The translations under genes were made by a program, and so were the position numbers. This document shows, piece by piece, positions 1 through 8,969 of a DNA stretch of 64,000 nt. The DNA lies in contig NZ_CP046915.1 in NCBI RefSeq assembly GCF_009789675.1, positions 1,240,001 to 1,304,000 of the forward strand, read 5' to 3'. Under the pieces are notes generated by a model. It had not been told where the DNA came from. It saw nothing but the letters and a program-made list of their open reading frames with translations, and made no database searches. The number at the start of each line of letters is the position of its first letter. The first letter of the stretch is position 1. The DNA comes from Paraburkholderia acidisoli. Its GTDB lineage: Bacteria > Pseudomonadota > Gammaproteobacteria > Burkholderiales > Burkholderiaceae.

Positions 1-1
1 C

Positions 2-352
2 GCATCCCTGGCTTTTCTCGCACTGCTCGCCACCGCCACCGAAGTTCAGGCGCAGCCCGCTTCCACCGCGCAACACGCTCCGCATTCGAAACGTCCCGCC
101 GATCTCGCGAAGGCGACGCGTCTCGTCGATCAAAGCCGTCAACTCGTGAGCCATGCGCATCGCCGCGATCCGCACGCCTATGGCGGCCATGAAGCGCGCG
201 CGGCGGCACTCTTGCGTCGCGCGGCGCTCGAACTGGACGAAGCCAGCGTCTATCAACGCTACAACCAGCGCAAAGGCGCGCCGAAGGCGTCTTCCCCGGC
301 GCATCGTGCGCCGGTGGTCGCGCGGCGCGGGCACAGCGCGAAAGCCGCGTAA
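2..352 (+). CDS. Exported hypothetical protein, 3' part only
   Basis: The reading frame is open from the window edge to TAA at 350-352, so the start lies outside. The first visible residues (ASLAFLALLATATEVQAQP) look like the hydrophobic core and AxA cleavage site of a Sec signal peptide, so little of the N-terminus is missing. The mature part of about 100 residues is rich in Ala, Arg and His (DPHAYGGHEARAAALLRRA). It shows no domain I recognise. It is followed by a methyltransferase gene on the same strand after a 154 bp gap. Export is inferred from the leader; the function is unknown. Confidence 0.55.
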   Translation, partial: ASLAFLALLATATEVQAQPASTAQHAPHSKRPADLAKATRLVDQSRQLVSHAHRRDPHAYGGHEARAAALLRRAALELDEASVYQRYNQRKGAPKASSPAHRAPVVARRGHSAKAA

Positions 353-506
353 GCGCCCCGGCACCACGGCGCGCAGGCGCGCGCACGATTGGCGAGAAAT
401 CCCAATCGTCTGGCCGCTTGCAGCAATGCGTTTGGCGGCTCGCGTGCTTACCATGCTTCGAACGGCGTACGGAATTCCCCGCGCCGATTCTTTCGGAGTA
501 CCAGGC

Positions 507-1202
507 ATGAATTCGTTGCACACGGTGCGCGTCGCACAAACCTTGGGGCGTCTGTTCGCGCAAGCCGAACACGCCGACCGGCAACTGATGGAAAGTTTCG
601 CCGATGCCGCATCCAACGGCCAGTTCGAAGCGCGTCTCGCCGAGCATCTCGCCGACGAACAACGCGACGTGCGCGCCACCTACCGCGCGGTGGCCGACAA
701 CTTCCTCAACGTCTCGCAGGCCTACGGCCGCTTTCTTTATCAATGCGCCCGCGCGCGCCGCGCCACGCGTATCGTCGAGTTCGGCACCTCGATGGGCATC
801 TCCACGCTGTATCTCGCGGCCGCGCTGCGCGACAACGGCGGCGGGCGCTTGATCGGCACGGAACTGGAGGCGGGCAAGGCGGCGCGCGCCCAGGCCAATC
901 TCGACGCAGCGGGGCTCGGCGATCTCGTGGAGATTCGCGTGGGCGACGCGCGCGAGACGCTGGCGGATCTGGCGGCCGAGATCGATTTCGTGCTGCTCGA
1001 CGGCGCGTTCAGCCTGTATCTGCCCGTGCTGAAGCTGCTCGAACCGAAGCTGGCGAGCGGCACGCCCGTCCTCGCGGAAAACGCCATCGACATCGACAAT
1101 CCGTATCTCGCCTACGTGCGCGATCCCGCGGGCGCTTATCTCTCGCAGCCGCTCGCCATTGACGAAGGACGCGGCAACGAGTTCAGCGTTTTCACGGGCT
1201 GA
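507..1202 (+). CDS. Class I SAM-dependent O-methyltransferase
   Basis: A 231-residue soluble protein of the O-methyltransferase (caffeoyl-CoA/catechol OMT-like) family. It has the SAM-binding motif I (VEFGTSMGISTLYLAAAL, about residues 88-105), an acidic end of strand 2 (IGTELE) and the motif IDFVLLDGAF at about 160-170, where the Asp would help hold the metal or SAM. The ATG at 507 is chosen because GGAG sits at 495-498 and the product then has normal family length; a longer frame from 153 is open but its N-terminus is Arg-rich and unlike the family. The methyl acceptor cannot be told from sequence. Confidence 0.85.
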   Translation: MNSLHTVRVAQTLGRLFAQAEHADRQLMESFADAASNGQFEARLAEHLADEQRDVRATYRAVADNFLNVSQAYGRFLYQCARARRATRIVEFGTSMGISTLYLAAALRDNGGGRLIGTELEAGKAARAQANLDAAGLGDLVEIRVGDARETLADLAAEIDFVLLDGAFSLYLPVLKLLEPKLASGTPVLAENAIDIDNPYLAYVRDPAGAYLSQPLAIDEGRGNEFSVFTG

Positions 1203-1244
1203 CTTCGCGAGACTCGCCCGCCGCGCGTGATCGCGATCACGCGA

Positions 1245-3056
1245 TCACGCCGGCGCCTGGCGAGGTTCGGCGGGATCGCGCAGCGGCATTTCGCCGAATT
1301 GCAGCGCCGCCAGTTGCGCGTAGAGCGGCGAACTTCGCAGCAGATCCGCGTGACGGCCTTGCGCGACGATCCGGCCTTGCTCCAGCACGACGATGCGATC
1401 CGCCTGCTGCACGGTCGCGAGCCGGTGAGCGATCACGAGCGTGGTGCGGTTGTGGGCGGCGTTGTCGAGCGCCGTTTGCACGAGCCGCTCGCTCGCGGCG
1501 TCGAGCGCGCTGGTGGCTTCGTCGAGCAGCAGGATGGGCGGGTCCTTGAGAATGGCGCGCGCGATCGCGATACGCTGGCGCTGGCCACCCGAAAGCCGCA
1601 CGCCGCGCTCGCCGAGGAAGGTGTCGTAGCCTTGCGGCAACTCGGCGATGAACCCGGCGGCCGCGGCCATTTCGGCGGCGCGCTGCACCTGCGCGAGCGT
1701 GGCCTCGGGCATGCCGTAGCGAATGTTGTCGAGCACGCTGCCCGAGAAGATCACCGATTCCTGCAACACCACGCCAATGGCCTGGCGCAGCGCGGCGAAC
1801 GACACCTGATGGGTCGGCACGCCGTTGATGAGAATGCGGCCCGCTTGCGGGTCGTAGAAGCGCAGCAGCAGCTGGAACAGCGTGGTCTTGCCCGCGCCCG
1901 ACGGGCCGACCAGCGCGACGTGCTCGCCGGGCCGCACATCGAGCGAAAAGCCTTCGAGCGCGGCGATACCGGGCCGCGACGGATACGAAAAACTCACGTG
2001 GTCGAAGCGGATGCCGTCGCCGCTCGCGGAGCTGGGCAGCGGCAGCGGCACGGGCCGCTCCGCTTCCGCAACGGGCGAGCGCGCCGCCAGTAGTTGCAGC
2101 AAGCGTTCGGTCGCGCCCGCCGCGCGTTGCAGATCGCCCCAGACTTCGGCGACCGCGCCCACCGCGCCCGCCGTGAAGACCGCGTAGAGAATGAACTGCG
2201 ACAGCTGGCCGGCCGTCATGGTGCCGGCCAGCACCGCCTGCGCGCCGAGCCACAGCACGAACACGACCGCCGCGAATACGAACACGATCACCACGGCCGT
2301 GAGCCCGGCGCGGGCGCGAATGCGCGTGAGCGCCGTGTCGAACGCCGCTTCCACCGCGCCGCCGAAGCGCCGCGTTTCGTGCGTTTCCTGCGTGTACGAC
2401 TGCACCGTGGGCATGGCATTGAGGATTTCGCCCGCCAGCGCGCTCGCGTTCGCGACCTTGTCCTGGCTCGCGCGCGAGAGCTTGCGCACGCGCCGTCCGA
2501 AGATGACGATGGGCGCGACCACCACGATCAGCGTCGCGATGATGTAGCCCGAGAGCACGGGGCTCGTCGCGATCAGCATGGCCACGCCGCCGATCGTCAG
2601 CAGCATGTTGCGCAAGCCGAGCGAGAGACTCGTGCCCACCACGGCCTGGATCAGCGTGGTGTCGGTGGTGAGGCGCGAGAGCACTTCGCCCGTTTGCGTG
2701 GTTTCGAAGAACTGCGGACTCATGCGCATGACGTGGGCGTAGACGGCGCGGCGCAGGTCGGCGCTCACGCGCTCGCCGAGCCACGAGACCCAGTAAAAGC
2801 GTAGCGCCGTCGCGGCCGCGAGGATCAGCGAGACCACGAACAGGGCGATGAAGTAGCGGTCGATATGCGCGCGTTCGCCGCTCGCGAAACCGCGGTCGAT
2901 CAGGTAGCGAAACGCCACCGGCAAGCCGAGCGTGGCGCCCGCCGAGGTCACGAGCGCGAGGAACGCGAGTACCCAGCGTCCGGCGTAGGGCCGCAGAAAA
3001 GGCAGCAGGGCAAGGAGCGGCGTGACGCGCGGCGCGCGGGCGGCGGTTTCAGGCAT
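1245..3056 (-). CDS. ABC exporter, MsbA/ABCB-type half transporter
   Basis: A 603-residue fusion of an N-terminal six-helix ABC transmembrane domain (about residues 20-310) and a C-terminal ATPase. Walker A is GPSGAGKTT (about 382-390), the ABC signature LSGGQRQRI (about 487), and Walker B ILLLDEATSALD (about 508), with the H-loop in VIAHRLATV. It should act as a homodimer in the inner membrane exporting a lipid or other hydrophobic compound; the cargo is not evident. Start chosen at the ATG at 3056 (PETAARAP); an upstream ATG exists at 3137 but gives an Arg-rich extension. It is the last gene of the minus-strand series that includes two fatty-acid methylation genes, so a lipid substrate is possible. 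Confidence 0.9.
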   Translation of the reverse strand: MPETAARAPRVTPLLALLPFLRPYAGRWVLAFLALVTSAGATLGLPVAFRYLIDRGFASGERAHIDRYFIALFVVSLILAAATALRFYWVSWLGERVSADLRRAVYAHVMRMSPQFFETTQTGEVLSRLTTDTTLIQAVVGTSLSLGLRNMLLTIGGVAMLIATSPVLSGYIIATLIVVVAPIVIFGRRVRKLSRASQDKVANASALAGEILNAMPTVQSYTQETHETRRFGGAVEAAFDTALTRIRARAGLTAVVIVFVFAAVVFVLWLGAQAVLAGTMTAGQLSQFILYAVFTAGAVGAVAEVWGDLQRAAGATERLLQLLAARSPVAEAERPVPLPLPSSASGDGIRFDHVSFSYPSRPGIAALEGFSLDVRPGEHVALVGPSGAGKTTLFQLLLRFYDPQAGRILINGVPTHQVSFAALRQAIGVVLQESVIFSGSVLDNIRYGMPEATLAQVQRAAEMAAAAGFIAELPQGYDTFLGERGVRLSGGQRQRIAIARAILKDPPILLLDEATSALDAASERLVQTALDNAAHNRTTLVIAHRLATVQQADRIVVLEQGRIVAQGRHADLLRSSPLYAQLAALQFGEMPLRDPAEPRQAPA

Positions 3057-3154
3057 GAGCGATTCGCGGTGATTCGAAGGGAGGGTGGGCGGATGACCGC
3101 GCCGAGCCTGGCGCGCGGCGCGGTGAGCGCCGGTCACAGCGGATTATCCGCTTA

Positions 3155-3397
3155 TCACGCGTGCGGTTCGCGCGAGTGCGCCGCGTCGAGCCGCGCGGCG
3201 GCGTCGAGCAGGCGCAGGCCCGCGGGCGTCAGCACCAGACGGCGCCACGCGCCGGAGCGCTCGGCGCGCGCGGGTGCGCCGTCCAGCGCGATCAGCTTGC
3301 TGTCCAGCAGCGCGTCGAGTTCGACGCGCGTCATGTCGATCTGTTCGGGCGCGGCGCGCACGAGCATCAGCGTGGCCAGTTCATGGGGGCTCAGCAT
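3155..3397 (-). CDS. Small hypothetical protein, winged-helix-like
   Basis: An 80-residue protein (MLSPHELATLMLV...) with a good ribosome site, AGGAGAG, seven bases before the ATG. The pattern of alternating helices followed by LVLTPAGLRLLDAAARL resembles the final helix and wing of small MarR/ArsR-like winged-helix proteins, in which LTPAGxxLL is a common phrase. It is too short and divergent for a firm family call. It lies 98 bp upstream of the ABC exporter on the same strand and may be co-transcribed with it. Confidence 0.6.
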   Translation of the reverse strand: MLSPHELATLMLVRAAPEQIDMTRVELDALLDSKLIALDGAPARAERSGAWRRLVLTPAGLRLLDAAARLDAAHSREPHA

Positions 3398-3434
3398 GGG
3401 ACTCTCCTCAACCGGTTCCTCGGGCGCCGTTCGC

Positions 3435-3770
3435 TCACTGGGTTTGCGCGTTGCCCGACTCGCCCGTGCCGCTCGCGCGCGGCGGCGTGTCGTTGCGCAG
3501 GTGGTCGCGTTCCTGTTGCGTCATGCGCTGCCATTGCTGCCAGTGTTGCCATTGACGGCGTTTCGAGCAGCCGCGATGGCCACGAAAGCCGCCGAACAGA
3601 ATGCGGCACAGCACCAGCAAGCCGATCGCATGCGGAAAGTCGATCGCGTGCGCCTCGATGCCCAGACCCGGGATCACCCAGTTCCACAGCCGCATGACGA
3701 CCCAGCCCATCAGCGCGATCAACACGACGAACAGCAGCGCCTTGGCGAAAAATTTACGGCGAAATCTCAT
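3435..3770 (-). CDS. Hypothetical inner-membrane protein
   Basis: 111 residues. A basic start (MRFRRKFFAK) is followed by a transmembrane helix (about 11-30, ALLFVVLIALMGWVVMRLW) and a second weaker hydrophobic segment (about 48-62, IGLLVLCRILFG). The C-terminal half is polar and His/Gln/Arg-rich (KRRQWQHWQQWQRMTQQER), likely cytoplasmic. GGAG lies seven bases upstream of the ATG. It sits directly after the ECF sigma gene (96 bp gap), the place where small membrane anti-sigma factors are often found, but nothing in the sequence shows such a role. Confidence 0.65.
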   Translation of the reverse strand: MRFRRKFFAKALLFVVLIALMGWVVMRLWNWVIPGLGIEAHAIDFPHAIGLLVLCRILFGGFRGHRGCSKRRQWQHWQQWQRMTQQERDHLRNDTPPRASGTGESGNAQTQ

Positions 3771-3866
3771 GATTGGCTCCTTCGATTCAATTCAGTCAAT
3801 GCGCGGTTCAATGCGCAGTTCAATGCGGGTTCCGCGCGTGATTCAAGTTCGATTCGGGCGGCGCGC

Positions 3867-4454
3867 TCACGGCTCCAGCCCGTCGTAAGACGATCGCAAG
3901 CGTTCGCGCAGATGCAGCACCGCATAGCGCTTGCGTGCGAGCAGCGTGTTGACGCTCACGCCGGTTTCGGCCGCCATCTCCTTGAAGCTGCGGCCGTCGA
4001 GTTCGTGCGCGACGAAAACGTCGCGCTGGTTCGCGGGCAATTCGTCGAGCGCGGCGCGCAGCGTGTCGAGCAGCGCGGCGCGCGCGTAGGCGGCTTCGGG
4101 GCCGGCGTCGGGCGAGGGCAGCGCGAGATCGAGGCGGTATGCTTCGTCGCTTTCGTCGGGCGTGGCCGACTCGGCAGGCTCGTGCAGCGGCACCTCCTTC
4201 TTCTTGCGAAAGCGGTCGACGATGCGATTGCGCGCAACCCGGAACAGCCACGCGCCCACCTGCTCGATAGGGTCGGTCAGGCGCCAGGCACCCACCAGCT
4301 CCTCGAACACGTCCTGAAGAATGTCCTCGGCTTCGTCCTGGTCGATCACGCGGCGGCGAATGAAATTGCGCAGGCGCGGCCGCTCGCGAGCGACGGCGTC
4401 GGCGATCTCACGGTCCTGCCCGGTGAGCGTGGTCGGGGTGTGCGGCGGTTCCAT
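3867..4454 (-). CDS. ECF RNA polymerase sigma factor
   Basis: 195 residues with region 2 (DQDEAEDILQDVFEELV, then WLFRVARNRIVDRFRKKKE) and region 4 (LPANQRDVFVAHELDGRSFKEMAAETGVSVNTLLARKRYA). The linker is rich in acidic residues. The protein should direct core RNA polymerase to a small stress regulon. The start at 4454 (EPPHTPTT) is preferred over the ATG at 4505 because the extra 17 residues are not sigma-like, but neither start has a strong ribosome site. No anti-sigma of a recognisable family adjoins it; the small membrane protein at 3435-3770 is a candidate. It lies downstream of the CFA synthase gene. Confidence 0.88.
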   Translation of the reverse strand: MEPPHTPTTLTGQDREIADAVARERPRLRNFIRRRVIDQDEAEDILQDVFEELVGAWRLTDPIEQVGAWLFRVARNRIVDRFRKKKEVPLHEPAESATPDESDEAYRLDLALPSPDAGPEAAYARAALLDTLRAALDELPANQRDVFVAHELDGRSFKEMAAETGVSVNTLLARKRYAVLHLRERLRSSYDGLEP

Positions 4455-4549
4455 ACCCGTGAAGACGAATCGGGAAGGGAAATATTGTGGCCCCGGCGGC
4501 CACATCGGCGAAATTTTTTAATTGTCGATGAATGCCGATGTCGCGAACC

Positions 4550-5764
4550 TCAGTCCGCCGCGCGCACGACGAAGTGCACGACGTCGGTGCGGTCCTCGTC
4601 GAAGGCGGCTTCGCAGTAGGCGAAATAGAGGCGCCAGATGCGGATGAACGCTTCGTCGAAGCCCAGCGCCCGCACCTGGTCGAGATGGGCGTCGAACGCC
4701 GCGCGCCACAGCCGCAGCGTGTGCGCGTAGTCGCGGCCGAAGGCGAACACGGCTTGCGCGTCGAGCCGCGCGAGGCGCGCGGCGCTCACGAAACGCCCGG
4801 GGCTCGGCAGCATGCCGCCCGGAAAAATCGTCTCGCGGATAAAGTCGCTCGACGCGCGATAGCGCTCGAACTGCGCGTCGGCAATGGTGATCGACTGCAC
4901 GAGCGCACGCGCGCCGGGCTTCAGCAAGCGCCGCAGCGTAGCGAAATAAACCGGCCAGAACATCTCGCCCACGGCCTCGAACATTTCCACCGACACGATC
5001 GCGTCGTACTGGCCTTCGAGTTCGCGGTAGTCGCGCAAACTCACCTCCACGCGCTCGCCGAGATCGGCCGCCATCACGCGTTCCACCGTCATGGCGTACT
5101 GCGCCTGCGAGATCGTGACCGCGTGCACGCGCAAGCCGAGCCGCGCCGCATGCAGCGCGAAGCCGCCCCAGCCGCAGCCGATTTCCAGCACGCGCATGCC
5201 GCGCGCGAGCCCGAGCGTTTCGACGATGCGCTGATACTTCGCGGCCTGCGCCTCGGCGAGCGGGCGATGCGGGCGCCCCTCGAAGCAGGCGGCCGAATAG
5301 GTCATCGTCGGGTCGAGCCAGAGGCCGTAGAACGCGTTGCCCAGATCGTAATGCGCGTGAATGTTGCGGCGGCTGCCTTCGCGCGTATTGCGCCGCAACC
5401 GGTGCCGCAGCGCATACCAGAGCCGCGCGAACGGGCCGCCGTGCAGCGTGGTCGCGGCGGCCGCCTCGTTGCGGATCGCGAGCCGCATGAGCGCCGTTAG
5501 ATCGGGCGAATCGAGCCATTGCGCGCGCAACGCATCCGCAAAGCCGATGTCGCCCGCGCGCAGGATCGCCTGACACGCGCGCCAGTCGTGCAAGTGCAGC
5601 GTCGCGGCCGGTGCGTCGTGCGGATCGCCGTACACCTGGCGCGTGCCGTCGGGCAGCGTGAGCGTCAGATGGCCATGGCGGATCTTGCGCAGCAACGCGA
5701 GAAAGAGCCGGGACGAAAGCGGCATCGGCGGATGCGAAGCCGAAGGCAGGCGTAGCAGCGTCAT
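4550..5764 (-). CDS. cfa: Cyclopropane-fatty-acyl-phospholipid synthase
   Basis: A 404-residue enzyme that transfers the methylene of S-adenosylmethionine to the cis double bond of phospholipid acyl chains at the inner membrane. Family marks are HYDLGNAFYGLWLDPTMTYS (about 136-155), the SAM site VLEIGCGWGGFA (about 190-201), EMFEAVG (about 258) and the C-terminal RIWRLYFAYCEAAF. Length fits bacterial Cfa. The start ATG at 5764 overlaps the stop of the DUF1365 gene by four bases (ATGA), so the two are probably translationally coupled. A second, different member of the superfamily is at 8966-10165. Confidence 0.93.
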   Translation of the reverse strand: MTLLRLPSASHPPMPLSSRLFLALLRKIRHGHLTLTLPDGTRQVYGDPHDAPAATLHLHDWRACQAILRAGDIGFADALRAQWLDSPDLTALMRLAIRNEAAAATTLHGGPFARLWYALRHRLRRNTREGSRRNIHAHYDLGNAFYGLWLDPTMTYSAACFEGRPHRPLAEAQAAKYQRIVETLGLARGMRVLEIGCGWGGFALHAARLGLRVHAVTISQAQYAMTVERVMAADLGERVEVSLRDYRELEGQYDAIVSVEMFEAVGEMFWPVYFATLRRLLKPGARALVQSITIADAQFERYRASSDFIRETIFPGGMLPSPGRFVSAARLARLDAQAVFAFGRDYAHTLRLWRAAFDAHLDQVRALGFDEAFIRIWRLYFAYCEAAFDEDRTDVVHFVVRAAD

Positions 5765-6810
5765 GAACGGACCTCGTGATCGGGATGACGTGTGAGCGAT
5801 GCGTCGGGTGTGTCGGGCGTGTTGGACGCCGATCCGGCCGATGAACGCGGCGACGCCTGCGCCCGCCGCGGCGCGGGCGGCGTCTTGCCGAAGAACGGCA
5901 CGCGCAGGCGCCACAAACGCAGCGCCTGCCAGTGAATGCGTAGCACCACGGCGAGCGCGTTGAACGGTTGCAGCGCGACGGCCTGAAGCGCGCGCGCCGC
6001 GTCGAGCGGGTCGGCGCGCAGTGCCACGGACGTGCGCAGCAGCGGGCCCGCGCCGGGCCCGTGGTCTGCGTCGTCGCTATCGTCGCTATCGTTGGTGTCG
6101 TCGTGGTAATCGATCGCCACGGTCAGATGCGCCTCGCGCTGGCGCACGCGAAACGTGTAGCGTCCTTCGACACGGCAAAACGGCGAAACATGAAACGTCT
6201 TGCGGCAGCGCAGTTCGGTGTGTTCGTCGATGGGCGCGTGTCCCGGCGCGCTCAGCAAATAGCCGTGATACGCGCCGAAGGTGTTGCGCACGTCGGCGTA
6301 CAGCGCGCGCAGGCGGCCGTCGCGGTCGTAGCAATACCAGAACGCGACCGGATTGAACGCATAACCGGCAATGCGCGGAATCGCCTGCAGCCAGATTGCG
6401 CCATCGGCGGGAATGCCGGCTTCGGCGAGTTGCGCGCGCATCCACGGCGCGAGCGCGCGGCCGTCGCGCGGGCCGTAGTCGCGTGTGTCGAGCGAGAGCA
6501 GGCGTCTGCGGTTCACGCCAAACCAGCGGTTGTCCGCCGCGTCGAGCCGGTCGAGATCGCAACACACCTGGAACAGCGCGTAGGTGAACGCATGGCGCAC
6601 GGGGCGGCGGCGCTCGTGATACACGAGGCCGGTGAGCCAATACGCGGCCGGGGGCTGGAGCGCGGCGCGCGCGAACGGCGGCGCCTTGACGGCGTTCGCG
6701 CGGGCGTTCTTGCCGGCGTGCGAATCGAGGTCTGCATCGGCGTTCGTTTCGGCATTCGAAGCGTTTCCGGCGGCGTCGATCTCCGCGTCGGGACCGGCGG
6801 CGCGCATCAT
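5761..6810 (-). CDS. DUF1365 family protein
   Basis: 349 residues. After a low-complexity Ala/Asp/Asn start (about 1-40) comes the DUF1365 core: LVYHERRRPVRHAFTYALF (about 60-78), RIAGYAFNPVAFWYCYD, and LRALYADVRNTFGAYHGYLL. The family is routinely found between an FAD-dependent oxidoreductase and a CFA synthase and is linked to modified fatty acids, but its reaction is not established to my knowledge. Its start overlaps the stop of the upstream oxidoreductase gene (ATGA at 6807-6810) and its stop overlaps the cfa start. An Asp-rich insert (NDSDDSDDADHG) near residue 263 is probably a surface loop. The Pro/Ala/Ser-rich tail is probably disordered. Confidence 0.88.
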   Translation of the reverse strand: MMRAAGPDAEIDAAGNASNAETNADADLDSHAGKNARANAVKAPPFARAALQPPAAYWLTGLVYHERRRPVRHAFTYALFQVCCDLDRLDAADNRWFGVNRRRLLSLDTRDYGPRDGRALAPWMRAQLAEAGIPADGAIWLQAIPRIAGYAFNPVAFWYCYDRDGRLRALYADVRNTFGAYHGYLLSAPGHAPIDEHTELRCRKTFHVSPFCRVEGRYTFRVRQREAHLTVAIDYHDDTNDSDDSDDADHGPGAGPLLRTSVALRADPLDAARALQAVALQPFNALAVVLRIHWQALRLWRLRVPFFGKTPPAPRRAQASPRSSAGSASNTPDTPDASLTRHPDHEVRS

Positions 6811-8162
6811 GGCTGCGCCCACGGCGGCGACACGCCGAAGTCGCGCGCCACGCGCAACGCCGACTTCAGGCCGTCTTCGTGAAACCCGTAGCCGGTCCAC
6901 GCGCCCGCGAACCACGTCGAGCGGCGCCCTTGCAGCGCGGGCAGACGTTGCTGCGCGTCGACGGCGGCGAGATCGAGCAGCGGATGCTCGTAGGTGTAAC
7001 GCCCGAGCACGCTCTCGGGCGCGGGTTCGGCAACAGGATTGAGCGTGACGACCACGGGCGTGCGAAACGGCAGCGGCTGCAACTGGTTGATGAGATAGCT
7101 CACGCAAACGGGCTGCTCGTGGCGATCCGCGTGGCTCGCTTTGCCCGTGCCATCGTCGTCACGATGGCGGCTCAGATAATTCCACGCCGACCACACGCGG
7201 CGGCGGCGCGGCAGCAAGGCGGTGTCGGTGTGGAGCAGGGCGAGATTGCGCTGATACCGCACGGCGCCGAGCACGTCGCGTTCGGCGTCGTCGGCATCGG
7301 CGAGCAGGGCCAGCGTCGTGGGCGCGTGGCTCGCGAGCACCACGGCGTCGAAGGGCTCGGCACCGCCCGCGTCGGTGACCACGCTCACACCGCCGCCCGC
7401 GCCCTCGCCATCGACAGGATCGTGACGCCGCACCGCGCGCACGGGCGTGTTCAGGCGCACGTCGTCGAGCGTCGCGGCCATGCGCGCCACGTATTCGCGC
7501 GCGCCGCCCGCCACCGTCTTCCACGGCGGCCGGTTGTTCACCTGCAGCAGCGCATGGTTGAGGCAGAAGCGCAGAAAGGTCGCGGCCGGAAAGCGCAGCA
7601 CGTCGCGCGCGGCGCTCGACCAGATCGCGGCCGCCATCGGCAATAAATAGTGGCGTTGGAACGGCGCGCCGTAGCCGCCCGCCACCAGCAGTTCGCCAAC
7701 CGAAAGCCGCTCGCGCCGCGCCGTTTCGAAGTTGCTTTCGGCGGCGGCGTTGAAGCGCAGGATGTCGCGCAACATGCCGATAAAGGTGGGCGAAACCAGG
7801 TTGCGGCGCTGCGCGAACACGGTATTCAGATTGGTGCCGGCCCATTCGAGCGCGCCGCCGTCCACGGAAACCGAAAACGACATGTCGCTCGTGTGCGTGC
7901 GCACGCCCAGTTCCGCGAACAGCGCGACGAGATTCGGATAGGTGCGGTCGTTGAAAACGAGAAAGCCGGTATCGACGGGATGACGCGTGCCGTCGAGTTC
8001 GACCTCCACCGTGTGCGCGTGCCCGCCGAGGTAATCGGCGGACTCGAACAGCGTCACGCGATGGCGGCTCGCAAGCCAGTAAGCGCTCGCGAGCCCGGCG
8101 ATACCGGCGCCAACCACGGCCACGCGCTGGCCGGGCGGCAAGACCGCAAATTCAGGCTTCAT
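6807..8162 (-). CDS. FAD-dependent amine-oxidase-like oxidoreductase
   Basis: 451 residues with an N-terminal Rossmann dinucleotide site (VAVVGAGIAGLASAYWLASRH, then the acid in LFESADYLGGHA) and the conserved TGFLVFNDRTYPNL segment of flavin-containing amine oxidase/desaturase-like proteins. The C-terminus WFAGAWTGYGFHEDGLKSAL is the second FAD contact. In bacterial clusters with CFA synthase and DUF1365 such proteins are thought to dehydrogenate or otherwise modify methylated acyl chains; that role is inferred here. GGGAG precedes the ATG. The stop overlaps the DUF1365 start by four bases. Confidence 0.9.
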   Translation of the reverse strand: MKPEFAVLPPGQRVAVVGAGIAGLASAYWLASRHRVTLFESADYLGGHAHTVEVELDGTRHPVDTGFLVFNDRTYPNLVALFAELGVRTHTSDMSFSVSVDGGALEWAGTNLNTVFAQRRNLVSPTFIGMLRDILRFNAAAESNFETARRERLSVGELLVAGGYGAPFQRHYLLPMAAAIWSSAARDVLRFPAATFLRFCLNHALLQVNNRPPWKTVAGGAREYVARMAATLDDVRLNTPVRAVRRHDPVDGEGAGGGVSVVTDAGGAEPFDAVVLASHAPTTLALLADADDAERDVLGAVRYQRNLALLHTDTALLPRRRRVWSAWNYLSRHRDDDGTGKASHADRHEQPVCVSYLINQLQPLPFRTPVVVTLNPVAEPAPESVLGRYTYEHPLLDLAAVDAQQRLPALQGRRSTWFAGAWTGYGFHEDGLKSALRVARDFGVSPPWAQP

Positions 8163-8354
8163 CTTGTCAGGCTCCCTGATTCGTGCGTTGTCGTTATGGT
8201 CCTGTGGTCTTGTGATCGTGGTCCCTTGCCATGCGGTAGGCGGTGGTCTCGCTCGCGCCGTTTTGCCCCGTTTTTTGCGTCGCTTGTGCGTTTCTGTTAC
8301 TCCACTCGTACGGATATACGGTCGATAGCCGCGTTCGGATGCAGCGCGCGCGCA

Positions 8355-8969
8355 TCAAGGCGTGGCAAACCCCGGTTGCCCCACTTGCGACGGCAGTTGC
8401 GGCACGCGCCGGAAGCGCGTGGTGTCGTAGCCCATGGCGTCGAGCCGCGCCAGCAACGAGCGGTAGGTGGCGTCGTCCATGGTCGGTTCGCGCGCGAAGA
8501 TCCAGCCGAGCGACTTGCCCGGATAGCCGAGGATCGTGTAGCGGTAGTCGGGGTCGACATAGAGCGTGAGCTGCGTCACGTGAATGGGCCAGAAGAGCCG
8601 CACGCGCCACTCGCCGCCGCCGCTGCCGGGCGCGACGGTATCGACGAAATGAAAGTGCTTTTCGGGCGCGTCGAAGCCTTTGCGGCCGAAAAAGGCGTCG
8701 TCGATCCGGCCGTCGTCGCGCAGCGTCCACTCCGCGCGGCTCGCGACGAAACCGCGCTCCGCGAAGTACGGAATATTGGCGATCACGTACCAGCGCCCCA
8801 TGTAGCGCGGCAGGTCCACGCTCACGGGTTCGAGCGGGGCGCTGGCGCGCGGGTTGGGATTGGGCGGCCCGTTGCTGCAACCGCTCAGCGCGAGCGCGAC
8901 GAGCGCGGCCGAGGCCACGAGCGCGGGCAGCGCGATGCGGCGTACGCGGCTTGACGGCGAGCGCTTCAT
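8355..8969 (-). CDS. blc: Outer-membrane lipoprotein, lipocalin family (Blc-like)
   Basis: 204 residues. A lipoprotein signal ends in LALSGC (Cys about 30). The mature protein starts its beta barrel with the lipocalin signature region DLPRYMGRWYVIANIPYFAERGF (GxW motif, about 53-75) and continues with VRLFWPIHVTQLTLYVDPDYRYTILGYPGKSLGWIFAREP, closely matching bacterial Blc proteins, which bind lysophospholipids or fatty acids. The ATG at 8969 overlaps the TGA of the methyltransferase gene (ATGA). The context suggests it handles the modified acyl chains made by its neighbours or their lysophospholipid by-products. Confidence 0.92.
   Translation of the reverse strand: MKRSPSSRVRRIALPALVASAALVALALSGCSNGPPNPNPRASAPLEPVSVDLPRYMGRWYVIANIPYFAERGFVASRAEWTLRDDGRIDDAFFGRKGFDAPEKHFHFVDTVAPGSGGGEWRVRLFWPIHVTQLTLYVDPDYRYTILGYPGKSLGWIFAREPTMDDATYRSLLARLDAMGYDTTRFRRVPQLPSQVGQPGFATP

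Noticed and set aside
1227..2804. Long open frames opposite the ABC exporter and similar long frames opposite many genes
   Set aside because: They are mirror frames caused by the high GC3; their translations are Arg/Ala/His-rich with no domain, and the other strand has clear family motifs.
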